In this document: one piece after another, positions 34,195-46,860 of the stretch
How the letters are laid out: each line of letters starts with the position of its first letter
Position numbering within the stretch: position 1 is the first letter of the stretch
From: Gnetum montanum
Lineage: Eukaryota > Streptophyta > Gnetopsida > Gnetales > Gnetaceae
DNA: 64,000 nucleotides
NCBI GenBank assembly: GCA_015680685.1
Contig: MNCI01023672.1
Coordinates: forward strand, 304,768-368,767
Direction: 5' to 3'
Program-made: the position numbers and the translations under genes
Notes under the pieces: model-generated
Told to the model about the DNA's origin: nothing
The model's input: only the letters and a program-made list of their open reading frames with translations
Database searches by the model: none

Positions 34195-36400
34195 ACACAC
34201 AAATATTTCTAATAACTAAATTTTAAATATCAATGCCAAAGTTATATGGCTTCTCCAAAATCTTAATCATTCCTTCTTCTCCATGACTTGAAGTTTCAAA
34301 ATTTCAAAAATCATGTCTTGTAATCACCATTCAAATCTTTGTTCCAATTTGAACTTAACTCCTTTATAAAAGATCATACAAGAATCCATGTTGTGGTTCT
34401 TGCAATTGGCTAATATGTATGGCTCAAAAGAAGAATTTTCACAAGAACCTTTTTCTTGTAAATACCTTCATATCCAATCTTTTTTAAATTGGATTGGAAT
34501 TGGTATCAAAATTCCCATGGTAAGACTTCTTGTAGGCATAAGACATCAATATTCAAATCTTCTATTTCTACTAGGATGCTTAAGGATCAATACTTGTGTA
34601 AGTTTAAGGCCCAAGGTGGCCATAATGGATGTTGTCTTTCACTAGCTAGGAATCTTGTAAGCACATTGTATGTTACAACTTTCGTTCTTGCTTTTGGATT
34701 CTCTCTTGGGTCATTTCTCCTCATGGGTATCACACACCTTATTAGAACAAGATTATGATTCTTCATGTTGTTTGATGTCTACTCCAAATGTCTAGATCTT
34801 TGTTGAATTAGTATACATCTTCTTGACCATTTTACCCCCCGTAAGACGCTAACTCTAGCAATGTAACTAATGACATACTAGGGGTTAATCATCTAATACT
34901 ATCTATCTACAAATGTTAAACACCTAATCTTAAAACCTAAGATGAACTAAGAGGTTAAATTTGTTAGTCCCAATAATTAACTTATTCGGCATCATTAGTC
35001 AATCTAAGTTATAGCCTCTTAAGGCATGAGTTAAGGCATCACCTAATTATTGGCTATCTAAATTATTAATAAAATCTTACCATTAAGTTCATAAGGTCAA
35101 AAAATATTAGAAATGACAATTCATATGTTAGAAATGGACATCATATTCTTGGGTTATGCCAAACTGAGCTTCCAAGGATCTTGAGGTACAATGTTGGGGC
35201 AAGGATTTAAAAATAACTTTTAAAGGTTCATGCGATAGATTTGACATTGCCATTATGTCTAGAAGATTGAAATATGCTAGAAATAACTCTTTTCTTATTA
35301 ATAAGACTTCCAAAATTAAAATTCATGACTTTTGAAGTCAAACACTTTTGGCATGAAATTTGAGACTTCTTGAGAGGTCACCCATCATAATACTACTCCA
35401 GGACAAGTATACTTAATTATGGAATTTTTATCTTAGTTGCTACCAACCTATCAGTTTGACCAATTAGTCAAATTTTCTACATTTTGGTATTTAAATTTTT
35501 TCTATCCTTAATGTCAAATTCAAATTTTTTATTATTTGATAGTTTTTAGAGTTTTCTTTTAATTGACAAAAAAGTTGAATTTTTCTATCAATTAATGAAA
35601 AATTTCCTAGTGGCCAAAATTACTAGAGGAGACAGGATCCTATGACATTAATAGTGGCCAAAGAAGGTAGGATCTTACAGTGATGATGATTACTAGACAA
35701 GGCAAGATCCTTTGATAGTAATGGTACTCCTAACCACTATGAACTATTGAAAATTCTAGTGGATTTTTTTGCATAGGTTGAGGCAAAGACACTAGCAAAG
35801 GTAGAGCATAGATTATTACTATGCTAAGCAAGCAATGGTGGCAAAGGTGGAAAGAAAGCAATGGCAAATAGCGACACGTAGGAGAATGATGAGAGAAGAA
35901 CGGTGCAATGATACAAAAGGTAGTAACACATGGAAGAATGATGATGAACTAGAGTGACATGGCATGCTAAGGGTAGCCGTGTTCTAGAGGGCCTAGCTAT
36001 GTGGCTCTTAACAAGCCTACACATGCTAGTTAACAAGGTTGCTAGTTCAATTCATACCCTCAAATTTTTTTAACATTTTTTATACTTTTAATTATTATTT
36101 TATTATGGCATGCATAACAAGAAACTTCAAATGATGATGCCTCCCAAACTGTAAGTTTGATCAAGATGAAATTAGTATCATTAGAATCATCTCGATAAGT
36201 ACTATGTGTTCATCATGTTTTCAAGATCCAAAAACTAAGTTATATTTTCAAGATTTGAAAAGACCAAAATAACTTATTTTGTCAAACTGACATTACTAGG
36301 CTAACACACGAGCAACATGTAGATTTCTAAGTGACTTGGATTCGATTAGGAATGATATACCGACTCTTAGAAAAAATTGTAACATATATACCTTTGTAAT
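34195..36400. other. AT-rich sequence, unassigned
   Basis: Scattered short open frames occur with no recognisable domain. A loosely repeated segment with GGCAAGATCC/GGTAGGATC-type motifs lies at about 35620-35720. It is the right-hand host DNA of the 725-34189 insertion and may belong to an unidentified repeat. Confidence 0.4.
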
Positions 36401-38280
36401 TTTCCAAGTGTGATGTGGACCTATCCTCTCACATCATGGTTATTCCTTAGTGAAGTACAAAGAATAAGGTTAGCAAACTAAGAAATCGTAACATTAGCCA
36501 CCAAGTATTGGTTTTCCTATGGGTCTCATGGTATTAACACGTACTAGTTAAGTAGGGATGAGATAATTTTATAGCTAGGTTAACCTCGTTAAACTTACAA
36601 ATGCATAAGTCTTATATAAGGTGGGTGATATGTTCCAAAAAGAGAAAAAATTCTAAGATTAGGTCTTGGCTACTAGCCTTATTGGTGGGGTGGAGAAAGG
36701 ACTTAAGAATAATCTTAATCAATTAAAATTCTAATAATATTACAAAATGAGTAATAGTTGCCTAGACTAGTGTATTGTAGTTGATATACCTTGTTGAGAT
36801 GTAATCAGATCTCCTACATGGTAATATCCATGAAATTCACTACAAAAGAACCTTGTTAATTGGTGGAATCCATCTTGAACATGATGCACTTTTGTGGTTT
36901 TCTTATGGATTTGTGATCCGATATTAGTTATCCATAAAAATCACTAGAAGGGTATCTTCTGGCTTACATGAATCATCTCGAACATAAGGCACATCTAGTG
37001 GTGATCTATGGTTCTCCCTAAGTTGTGGCTCCATGGTTCATCATTGGATTATAGTTGATACTTGATTTTGATTAACCCTTAAGTCATGGTTTACCTTAAT
37101 ACCAAACATAACATCCTATTCCTGGATGTCATGGAAAATGTCAAATATATGTTACATTTGATATTATGCATAAAGAAAATAACAGAAAAAATGCAAAAGG
37201 AAAATGAAAACACTACTTTACTAATGTGGAATAATGTATTTGAGTCATGCTCTAAGGGTCCCTTAGGATTATCTTCCTTCAGCATCTATCCCTTAGAGGT
37301 AATCCAGCACTACCAACTTACTTAGACATGTAGTCAACTAGAAAGAATGATCAACCACCTTCCTATCCCACTTCACCCAACACTTATTACTCATCTTTAC
37401 CAACTCTAGAACTCCATATTAATATGACCTCTAATATTTGGGTATAAATACCTTATGTCAAGCCTCCAAAGGTCACCTTAAGAAAGATGCTCATTATTAT
37501 AATGCATCCTTTTAGGTCTTCATTACAACTTGCCCTTTTGGGTCTTATTATAATAGTTACAACATTTTTTATGAAGAGACAACATCTTTGTTAAGTAGTA
37601 GTACCATTCAAGAATGGGAACATGACACCGTAGTTTATCATTACAAGCAACTGCAAGTTACAATTTACCATGGCTTGGATATTTTATGAAGATTTGTAAG
37701 TTTTAGGCTTGGGTAGTGAGTTGTAAGCATAGTACAAGTCATAATAAGTTGCAATGAAAGGTTTCAAGTTATAAATAGCTACAATCTAATGAGAAATAGT
37801 GGCTAAAATAATATGAATTTTACCTATGAAATAGAGTGCAAGTTGTAGTTCAATAGCTAGAAGGGCCTACTCAAAGTTTGTGGAATATTTTACTTTTGAA
37901 AAATGTGCACAATTTGAAGAAGATGAATGGTAATCTCAAGATTATAAAAGCCTTAGGAGATATCTAAATTCAATGCCATATTATTTGCTTATTATGACAA
38001 ATTTGAGAAAGGTTTAGAGAAGTAAGAAAGACTCTTCCTTATGGGTTCATTATGTTGTATGCTCACCTTGAGCAAGTGAGATCCTGAGGAGTTAGAAGTA
38101 AGGATTGTCTTGGATCTTATTCTAGATCCTTTTTGTGTATTATTTCCAACATTGTACTCTAATTATAGCATGGAATAAAGAATTTTATTTCCTTTCATGT
38201 TTCTTCTTATGTATTTGGATTTATAATTAAGGAGTTTCCAAAACAATTGCAATGTTTTAAATGAGAATCCTTACCACATT
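36401..38280 (+). repeat. Unresolved repeat with an LTR-like right end
   Basis: Two diverged copies of a ~100-base unit (ATCCATGAAATTCACTACAA versus ATCCATAAAAATCACTAGAA) lie around 36825-36990. Toward the right, TATAAAAG at 37943-37950 and AATAAA at 38174-38179 are spaced like the promoter and polyadenylation signal of a plus-strand LTR ending near 38279. No second copy or target duplication was found. It interrupts the Athila remnant that resumes at 38281. Confidence 0.35.
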
Positions 38281-39896
38281 ATACTTAGGTCAATGCATGT
38301 GATTTCACGATACATCTAGACAAAGGTTGTTAACCATTTCTTAATAACCGTCAATAGCTTCTATTTTTTCTTCTCCATCAATTGAGCATTTATTATTGTC
38401 TATTTTCTATTTTTTTTTAGAAACACATACTCCAATTATTCTAATAATGTCTTCAATTTAATTTGATTTGGTACTAGTTTCTTAGGAATTTCTAAGTTTC
38501 CCAAATTAATTTTCTCTTCTTGCATGAGTCCTACTTAGGAAAACTTATCAGACCAACTCCATCTCATCTAGTTTGTTCACATAAGAACTGGTAAGCTTTT
38601 CAACTAGTTCCATGCATATTTTAGATGTATTTTTCTTCTACTATCAACCATTAGGTGCCTTCTTGTTTAGTGGCTATCATGTACAGACATGTTTTCACAC
38701 ATACTTATTATGCACAATGATCACATGCTATAATTTTATTCTTCTTAATACTCCATACCTTCTACATGCAACTACACCCAATGTCATTGTACACAATCCA
38801 TGAAACATGTCACTTCTTAACAATGTCATGTTCATTTTCCTTGGAAATTTCCAAGGAAATATCTTGAATATCTAGCTTAACATTCATGGTGCTAATTCAT
38901 GCTCCTCCCATAATGATGTGGACTTCTTACTATCATCCACATGAATCACAAGAAAATTAGCTAGATATGACCACCCACTAATGGTGGTCACCATATCATC
39001 ACCTTTTTCCAAAGAAATGATGATGGATAGATTTGCAAGCTTTAAGTTGATATTATTTTTCTTCATCAAGGGTAAGTTCTAGGCCTTATACATATCTTAT
39101 GATATGATATTTATACATAAACCTAAGTCTAGTAAAGCTTTGAATGGTGGGTTTCATGTTATCTATAAACAAATTAGAGGGCTTCCCAAGCTCATTCTCT
39201 TTTTTGGAAGAGCACCCACTTTGATCTAGTCTATTATAGCATGATTGAGCATGATAATTCCCACATTTTATTCTTATGTAGTAATCATTATTAGAACTAT
39301 CATAGCATTGGGAGGTGTTCGTGTAAGAAATTGAGGTACACCTTGTGGGTCTCATTCTAGTTCAAGTTGGCTAACAACTATACTAATTTCCTTAGTATAC
39401 ATGGAAACCACCTTCAAGAAGGAATGCTTCCTATGCTTACAATCATAGCTACTAGTAATACCATCCTACTAGGCATGAGGAGTGCAAGTACAATTCTTTT
39501 GTTAGGGCTATGGTGACAACTCTCCTTACATTGGTGAAGGTGACACAATGGAAGAAGAGTATGTGAGTGTTATGATAAGTGAGAGAATTGATGGAAGACA
39601 TGTTATGATGAATTAGCACATTGTTTTATGTGTTGATGATACTTTGAAGGATAGAAATAGTGAGCAGGAGCATAAGCTGCTAGACCATTAAAAGAAATAA
39701 ATTGTCATACATAATAACCATAAGATTATAATTGGTGATAAGGGTATTGTTGCCTTGGTGATGGCATCTTCCATGACTATGGGTTTTGCCAATGCTACTG
39801 GTACTATCCCAAAGGTTAAGAAACCCCACTTGGATAGTACTAGTGTTGATAAGACTAATTGTATTTTCCTTTTAAATGAGATAACATTTTGAACAC
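38281..39896 (-). pseudogene. Athila element 2, protease and protease-RT linker fragment
   Basis: The minus strand at 38884-39069 encodes VTTISGWSYLANFLVIHVDD, matching VTTICGWSYPANFLVIKVEN in the protease region of the plus-strand element (43715-43775). The linker toward RT can be followed to about 38290, where homology stops abruptly. Upstream gag continues on the other side of the nested plus-strand element, at 53038. Confidence 0.65.
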
Positions 39897-40858
39897 TGAT
39901 GAACATCAAAGTATCACATCAATAGGCCCCCATTGACATGGCCTCATCAATGGGCCCCCATCGATGAGGCCCCGTTTACGTGGTGTTTCCCTGTTGACAA
40001 GGCCATATCAACATAGAATTTTCTACATCTATGAAGCCCCATAAATGTAGCCCTATAATAAAAACTATAAGTATGAGCTCACTATGATGTTTATGTGGAG
40101 CAAAGTCATAGTTGTAGTAGAGCTCTTACAGTTTTTCCATTTCAAAGTTACTATATTTCTTTGAGTGCCTATAACAAGAGTCAAAAAGTGTACAGATCTT
40201 TATTCAAGCATTGTTGTACCTAAACCACACCAATGTGTATGTTAATAAAGATGAGCCTTTTGATTAAACCTTGCACTGCTTAGAATAGATTAATTATTTA
40301 TTTATGCATTTATTATTTTCATTAAATATGCAATTAATTAAGCTCAATTAGACTTTAAGCAATTAGTTAATCAATTAAGCTAAATAGATTAAACACATAA
40401 GTACAACCATTTCAAGCGTAAACATGTATTCACTTGGTAACCCCAACAGTGTTATTACTTGGTTCACCCAATAGCATAGCACTTGGTAACCCAACAATGG
40501 ATATGTGGGTTTAGGACATGTATGGAAAGTGGGACCAAATGCTTATGTTAGGACTAGTTAAAGACTAGTTAAGTAGTTAAATTAAATTAGTTATTAAATT
40601 ACTTCATCTCTCCACTTTAAGTACCAAGGAACATAAAACATAAAATAATAAAAAATCATATGCCTCGATTACACTTAACCATATCTCTATACATCATAAG
40701 TGTAATTGAAAAGACAACAAATGACCATTATGACAAGGTTTACTCCCTCAATAACTAGTGTAGCTGAAGAAATAGAGTCTGGGGAATTTGATTGGATCAC
40801 ATGTGAATGCTTCATGATTCATATGGATGAGCATAGGGATATCTTTTACTACTTATCA
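39897..40858 (+). repeat. 5' LTR of the plus-strand Athila element
   Basis: Begins TGATGAACATC and ends CTTATCA. It contains repeated CC(C/A)AT(C/T)GATG-AGGCCCC-type motifs at 39925-40050 and a TATA-like ACTATAAGTATG near 40065-40076. Confidence 0.9.
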
Positions 40859-40880
40859 TTACTGTCATTGCCAAGGACTC
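40859..40880 (+). promoter_or_regulatory. Primer binding site of the plus-strand Athila element
   Basis: TTACTGTCATTGCCAAGGA directly follows the LTR. It aligns with a decayed tRNA-Asp-type PBS, sharing the ATTGCCAAGG part and the position of the other Athila copies. Confidence 0.5.
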
Positions 40881-41099
40881 TTTATGTTTGAAACATGTGC
40901 TATCTAGGATTAGTGAACATCATTAATATTGTTGGATGAACCCCAAGGTCAACATTACTCTTACATGTACTATAATTATATAAGCACATTGATTTTCTAT
41001 TTGTTTGCAAAATTTCTTCTTCTCTCAAGCATGATGATGCCAAACCATTGGTCCCACAAGAGTGCAAGATCATATATACTCATCTAGATGAGTATGTGC

Positions 41100-42960
41100 C
41101 TAATTTCACCTTCATCCTACATCAAGATGAACAACTATGATGGTGTGATGTAATGCCTCTCGATCGATCTATGCCCGTGATGCTACTTCAAAATCTTAAG
41201 AAGTTAGGAATCCACAATATTCAAGAGGAATATGTTATGCATGATTACGACTATCAAGACTACCATTTCACTGAAACACAACATAGGAGAGATCGACACC
41301 AAGAAAAGCATCATGAATTTGTGAAGGGAAAATGGTTCACCAATCCCTTGTTCCTATTGAACCAAGATGACAATGAGGACCCTCTCTCTAGGGGATCTCA
41401 ACATGAAAATTCTCCACCCCTCATTACTGGTGATGGGGATGTGAACCTAAATCTACATTCTAGTATCAACAAACTAGGTTCAAGTAAAGATGGCAGTAAA
41501 GGTAGGGGCTTGGAGAAGCATCAAAATGGTAAGAAACCTAACGAATGTGGTCATGAAAATCAAAGGTGAGTTGGAAAATACCATGATGATGGTAGTCCTC
41601 CTCCCTCTTCACCCTCTTCATCTACTTCTTCTTCTTCTTCTGGTTCTGAAAAACATCATAGAAGAAATAAACATGATGGAGGTGAGCAGTAAGACAATAA
41701 TATTGATCACCATGCCCACAATAATCGAAGGGGTAATAGAGGACATCATCCACAACAATGAAATAATGATGACGATGAGCCTTTACTAGAAAGTTGAAGC
41801 ATGCTTAACATTGCAAAGGCAATCAAGATTCCAACTAGGCATGTGAAAGATAGTCAGATCAAGCACTTAGACATGAACAATATCTCAATATTTGAGGAGG
41901 GATATAACTATGATCCACAAAACCATCTACAAGCCTTTCACAATTTCTACACCTTAATAAAACATGGATAATGACTAGTATAAATTAAATCTATTCCCCA
42001 GGATACTCATCAAAGAGGCTAAACCCTAATACTAGTCCTTGTAACTAAAATCCATTCATAGATGGAATACCATGCTAGAACGATTTAATGATAGATACTA
42101 GACATACTCTAGAGTGTCTAATCTGAGAAGGAAAATCCAAGGCTACAAACATGGAATACATGAATCCTTGGATGCCACCATGGGTAGATATTACTCTCTC
42201 TTACATTGATGCCCTAGCCATGGTTATTCTTAGAGGAAACAATTCTGCCACATCATAGATTGGCTTAGAGTAGAAACCAGAATAACTCTTGGGGTTTATG
42301 CCCAAGGAAGGCTGCCCGAACTAAGAGCTCATCAAATAAAAATGTTGATAGAGTAGGTAGCAAAAGAAGAAGGTAAGTTGCAAAAAAGGGAAAGTATAGA
42401 AGAATATAATAGGAACCCTTCCATCAAGAAAAGGAAGGTCTAATTCTATGATGAGAAGGAGTCACCACTTGATGAGGTGGTGAACAAGAAACCTTACCTA
42501 TCCAAAAATTTATTTCTAATATTTCAACAAAGGTTGATAAATTATTAGACTCTTTGGATGAAAAATTTCAAATTGCTATGAAGATTGCTAAAGAATCTAA
42601 TGAGCAAAATAGTGATTGTAACCATAAGAGGCAGAAAGAAGCTGAACATGCTTACCAAGGGATAAGGGCAAAGCTGCTACAGTAGAAGAAGTTGTGGAGA
42701 CAAACTCTAATAATGATGTTAGGTGTAACATTTGTCAATATGATCATCCTAATGGATGCTTCCCTATGGTGTCACACTTACAATAGTCTAGGGTGTATGC
42801 ACTGAATCCTTGACTAGCATGGAGGCAAGCACCCAGAAGATTGTCTTATCCTCAAGGCAATCTAAGGCAGTTCCACTAGCAACAATAAGCTTACTATCCA
42901 AGTGAAGCTCCACCACAATCATATGAGAAATACCCATAATGGCACCAACCATAATCATGA
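41100..42960 (+). pseudogene. Athila gag remnant (plus-strand element)
   Basis: Open stretches at 41153-41569 and just after it carry a His/Asp/Arg-rich N-terminal region, then a Ser-rich segment (SSTSSSSSSGSEKHHRRNKH). The capsid-like part follows with several stops (IKHLDMNNISIFEEG). Near the end is a zinc knuckle, CNICQYDHPNGC, at about 42724-42759. A second knuckle-like HGGKHPEDC follows at about 42820-42847. Stops and frameshifts make it non-functional. Confidence 0.65.
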
Positions 42961-43539
42961 GGAATGTCACAACCAAGATAGCAGTACACTTACAAGTAAC
43001 CAAATCCATATGGGTACTATGTTTAGCAACCCGTTTCTCCATGAAGCTCTACAAGACATGCCTCATTTCAACATCACTATTATCCTCCAAAGTACCATTG
43101 AACTCATTCATCATCTATTCAAGGGGAGCCCCCATATTCATACCATCCTCTGCATCCATCTACACACATCCCTTTGCTCTCAACCCAATTACCTCCTGCT
43201 CCATTCATGTAGGGAAAAATTGCCCCATAGCTATAGCAACAAAATGCTATGAGGGTTGTAAATTTACAACCAACCTTCCAATCAAGTGGTTCAGATAATT
43301 GATCTAGGAAATGACCATTTTTTTGATCCAACAGTTCTCCCAAACCTCACAACCTAATATGGTCAGTTGTCCTATATCTTCAGCACCCTCATCCTCTACA
43401 TCAAACACATTTGAAAGCCCTTCAAACTAAACATCACCTCAAATCTGCATTATGATGTTAACTCATGCTATCTCTGATTAGATCAAGGCTAGAAACCTTC
43501 CCATGAAGAGATCTAACCTAGGAAGTTCTCTTATTTAGT

Positions 43540-43890
43540 TATAGATCACAGGACATGAGCCATGGAAGACTCTTCTTGATTCTGGTTTCGGTGTCATTCT
43601 CATCTCCCATGACATGTACAAGGCCTAGAACCTACCACATCTCAAGAACAGCAATATTCATTTGGAATTGGTAGAACAATCAATCACTATCCCGTTGGGA
43701 TTAGTGGAGGACATTGTGACCACAATTTGTGGGTGGTCCTATCCTGCCAATTTTCTAGTGATCAAGGTTGAAAACTACAAAGGCAACTTCCCCATTATTA
43801 TGGAACATGCATGGTTAAGCACTATTGATGCACAAATGGGCATTAAGGACCTCTCCTTAGAAATCTCCAAGGAGAACAAATTTAGATGAC
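43540..43890 (+). pseudogene. Athila aspartic protease (plus-strand element)
   Basis: LLLDSGFGVILISHDMYK near 43570-43625 contains the aspartic protease active-site DSG. After one TAG the frame continues through the open stretch 43662-43889 (LVEDIVTTICGWSYPANFLV, then FPIIMEHAWL). This places protease between the gag knuckles and RT, as expected. Confidence 0.75.
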
Positions 43891-44429
43891 TTGAGAAGAA
43901 GTGAGTTCCATGCATCGCGTACAATGATAACATGTGCAATTATGTGTAGAAAATCTAGTCCATTAAAAGTACATACATTAAAGCATGCAATCAATATGCA
44001 CATGAAAAAGATATCCAAAGGTGCCTATACATAGAGGCCACAAAATAGGAGGGCACCTAGTGGCTGACAACTAACTCCAATAGTAGCACACTATGCATGG
44101 AACCTACTAAGAGCCTGACATGTGGTTATGTCAAAGGTATGGATGAGCTTGAACAAGTTCATCACCAACTCTCTAATGATGAAGTTGATGATACCTATTG
44201 TGGAGAGTTGAAAATCCCTAATAATTTCAAGCTAGAGTCCCTAAAATTAAAAATTCTACCAGCCACCATGGAGTATGAATTTTTAAAAAATGGTAAGCCC
44301 ATGATAATTAATGCAAATCTTCCTCCCCAAATAAAAGGACAAGTTGTTGAAGATGATCAACAAATGGCCAACAGCATTTGCTTGGTCATATCCTGAAATG
44401 ACCAGAATTAATCCAAGGATATGCTAGCA
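43891..44429 (+). pseudogene. Protease-RT linker of the plus-strand Athila element
   Basis: Partially open (44097-44396) with no catalytic motif. Segments such as NNFKLESLKLKILPATMEYE and the following MANSICLVIS align loosely with the linker in the other two Athila copies. Confidence 0.5.
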
Positions 44430-45595
44430 TCGTATCTACACTAACCCAACCATGAATCCAAGAAGGTAGCCATAGAGGTAATTGAACCCCAAGTTGAAGC
44501 AGATCATCAAAGAGGAAATATAACAGCTTCTCAATAAAGGGTTCATCTATCCCATCATAGATAATGAGTGGGCTAGCCCACTTGTAATTATGCCAAAGAA
44601 AGGTGGTAAGTGGTACGTCTACATCGACTTTAGGCTGTTGAATATCGCAACATTTAAAAATCATGTTCCATTGTTATTTGTGGACCAAGTGTTGGATACT
44701 ATATCTAGTCATTACTATTATAGTTTTTTGGATGATTATAGTGGCTATTAACAAATCCAAATTGTGCCAAAAAATTAGGCCAAAACAACATTCACAAGTC
44801 CTTGAGGGACTTTTGCATATTGCAAGATGTTGTTCAGTCTATGCAATGCCCCTACAACATTTCAATGCCTAGTTGTTAGTATTTTTCAATAGAAAATTGG
44901 TAGTGGGGTATAAGTCTTTATGGATGACTTCTCTACCTATGGGGCTACATTTAAGCAAGCCATAGATTGCCTTGAGAAAGTACTGAAAAGATGTGTTGAA
45001 ATAAATCTTAGGCTCAATTGCCAAAAAAGCCATTTAATGGTCCAAGAAAGCATAGTACTAGGGCATAGAATTACTCAAGTAGGGATTGAAGTAGACCCTA
45101 AAAAGATAAGGGTCATCCAAGGAATCACATGCTAACTAAATATAGTCAAAGATGTCCAATCATTTATTGGACACACTAACTACTACTAGCAGTTCATAGA
45201 GAATTTCTCTAAGATTGCAAAGTCATTGGTCGAGCTTACAAAGAAAGATACTCTATTCATTTAGACTAAGAAGTGTGAACATGCATTCTAAAAACTAAAG
45301 GAAAATCTTGTAGAAAATCTAATTCTATGGGCACCAGACTAGTCCATACCATTTCATATAATGACATATGCATCTAATTATACCTTGGAAGTCATGCTTA
45401 CATAATGAACAAGCCAACAGTGAACCCCCATATCATACAGTGACTTGTGATCTTGCAAGAATTTGATCTCATAATGGTATATTTAAAAGGGACTAAGAAC
45501 ATGGTCACTAGCCATCTCTCTCAATTAAGATGGGATAACAAAGACAAGGAGAGCCTACTCTCTGATTAATTTCCAGACAAACTCCTTTTTATAGG
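44430..45595 (+). pseudogene. Athila reverse transcriptase and RNase H (plus-strand element)
   Basis: Reads KQIIKEEI, then LLNKGFIYPI, WASPLVIMPKKGGKW, the catalytic VFMDDFSTYG at about 44914-44943, CVEINLRLNCQKSHLMVQES and IVLGHRI. The connection region follows (VQSFIGHTNYY, FSKIAKSL). The YIDFRLLN and FLDDYSGY motifs are recognisable. Multiple nonsense codons, many TAG or TAA, make it inactive. FMDD rather than YVDD is characteristic of Athila. Confidence 0.85.
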
Positions 45596-46860
45596 GGTGA
45601 TAAATGACCAAGTGCCCACCAAATCAAAATTATGATGCCATCCTCACTTACCTTCTCACTCAAGAAATTCCACAAGCTTTGGACTTTAGAAAGAAACAAC
45701 AATTTCTTCAACAGGCTAAGTACTTCATGGAAATCAACGAACACCTTTACAAGGTGTGTGTTGATGGCCTAGTTCATTGGTGTGTCCCTAATGCAAACCA
45801 ATTACACATTCTCTAGGATGCTCATGAGGGCTCTTGCAAAGTCCACTATGCCAGGAGATGCACGGTCATAAAAATCTTTATGACAAGATACTATTGGCCT
45901 ACAATCTTCAAAGATGCACACTAGTTTGTCTGATTCTGTGAGCACTGGCAACAAGATGGTGGGTGATTGCACAAATGGAGAGTCCTCAATAGTGGATTCA
46001 ACCATTGAAGCCCTTTGACATATGGGGCATTAACTTCATGGGTCCCATCACACCCATGTCTAATGGGAAGGTTTATACAATTTTTTCCATTAACTACTAT
46101 ACCAAATGGGTAGAAGTAACAACTATCACTAACTACACATCATCCATTGCTGCTTGATTTGTACATCAAAATGTTGTAAATAGGTTTGCAATGCCACATG
46201 CACTAATTTTTTATAATGGAACTCATTTTACAAGTGCCACTTTTTGAAACTCATGTAATGCTTGAAAGTCAAACATAAATTAACAACACCCTATCACCCC
46301 CAAGCCAACGATTAAGCAAAAGTCACCAATAGGGAGATCACAAAGATCCTAACAAGGACCATAAGCAAATATAGGAGATACTGGAGCACAAAACACAACA
46401 ATGCCCTTTGGGCCTACCACTCAACATGGAAACTCCCTATAGGCTACTCTCCCTATGAGTTGATGTACAGAAAACTTCCAACACTTCCAGTCCAATCCAA
46501 ACACAGTACAATCTCAACAGCCTGTGACTTGGACCTTGACCTAAGCCTAGCACAAAGAGAAAGATTGATCAACTTGAATGTGCTAGATGAAAATTTATCA
46601 GTGGCCTTATCTTTGAATGAAGTGCATAAGGTATACAACAAGAAACATCATGACCTTATAATATAGAAAGTAAAATTTCAACTAGAAGATAAGGTTCTCT
46701 ATTAGAATCCCATTCACATACCTCAGAAAACTAAATTCCAAATGTTGTGGAAACGGCCTTATATGATTTATGAAACCTTTCCTTATGGGGCCATGATCAT
46801 ATACAAACCTAAGAGCCCAAATAAAAAGAAATTGGTTAACATCCAATAAATAAAGCCTTT
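45596..46860 (+). pseudogene. Athila integrase remnant (plus-strand element)
   Basis: The N-terminal stretch 45604-45816 (FMEINEHLYKVCVDGLVHWC) leads into the zinc-binding region DAHEGSCKVHY and then RYYWPTIFKDAH. The catalytic core follows in shifting frames (WGINFMGPI and YTKWVEV-like segments between 46020 and 46130). FWAYHSTWK-like and C-terminal segments run to 46860. Several frameshifts are present. Confidence 0.75.

Noticed and set aside
42902-43298. Overlapping plus-strand open frames rich in His and Asn
   Set aside because: Only the frame carrying gag zinc-knuckle remnants fits the element; the other frames show no supporting motif.
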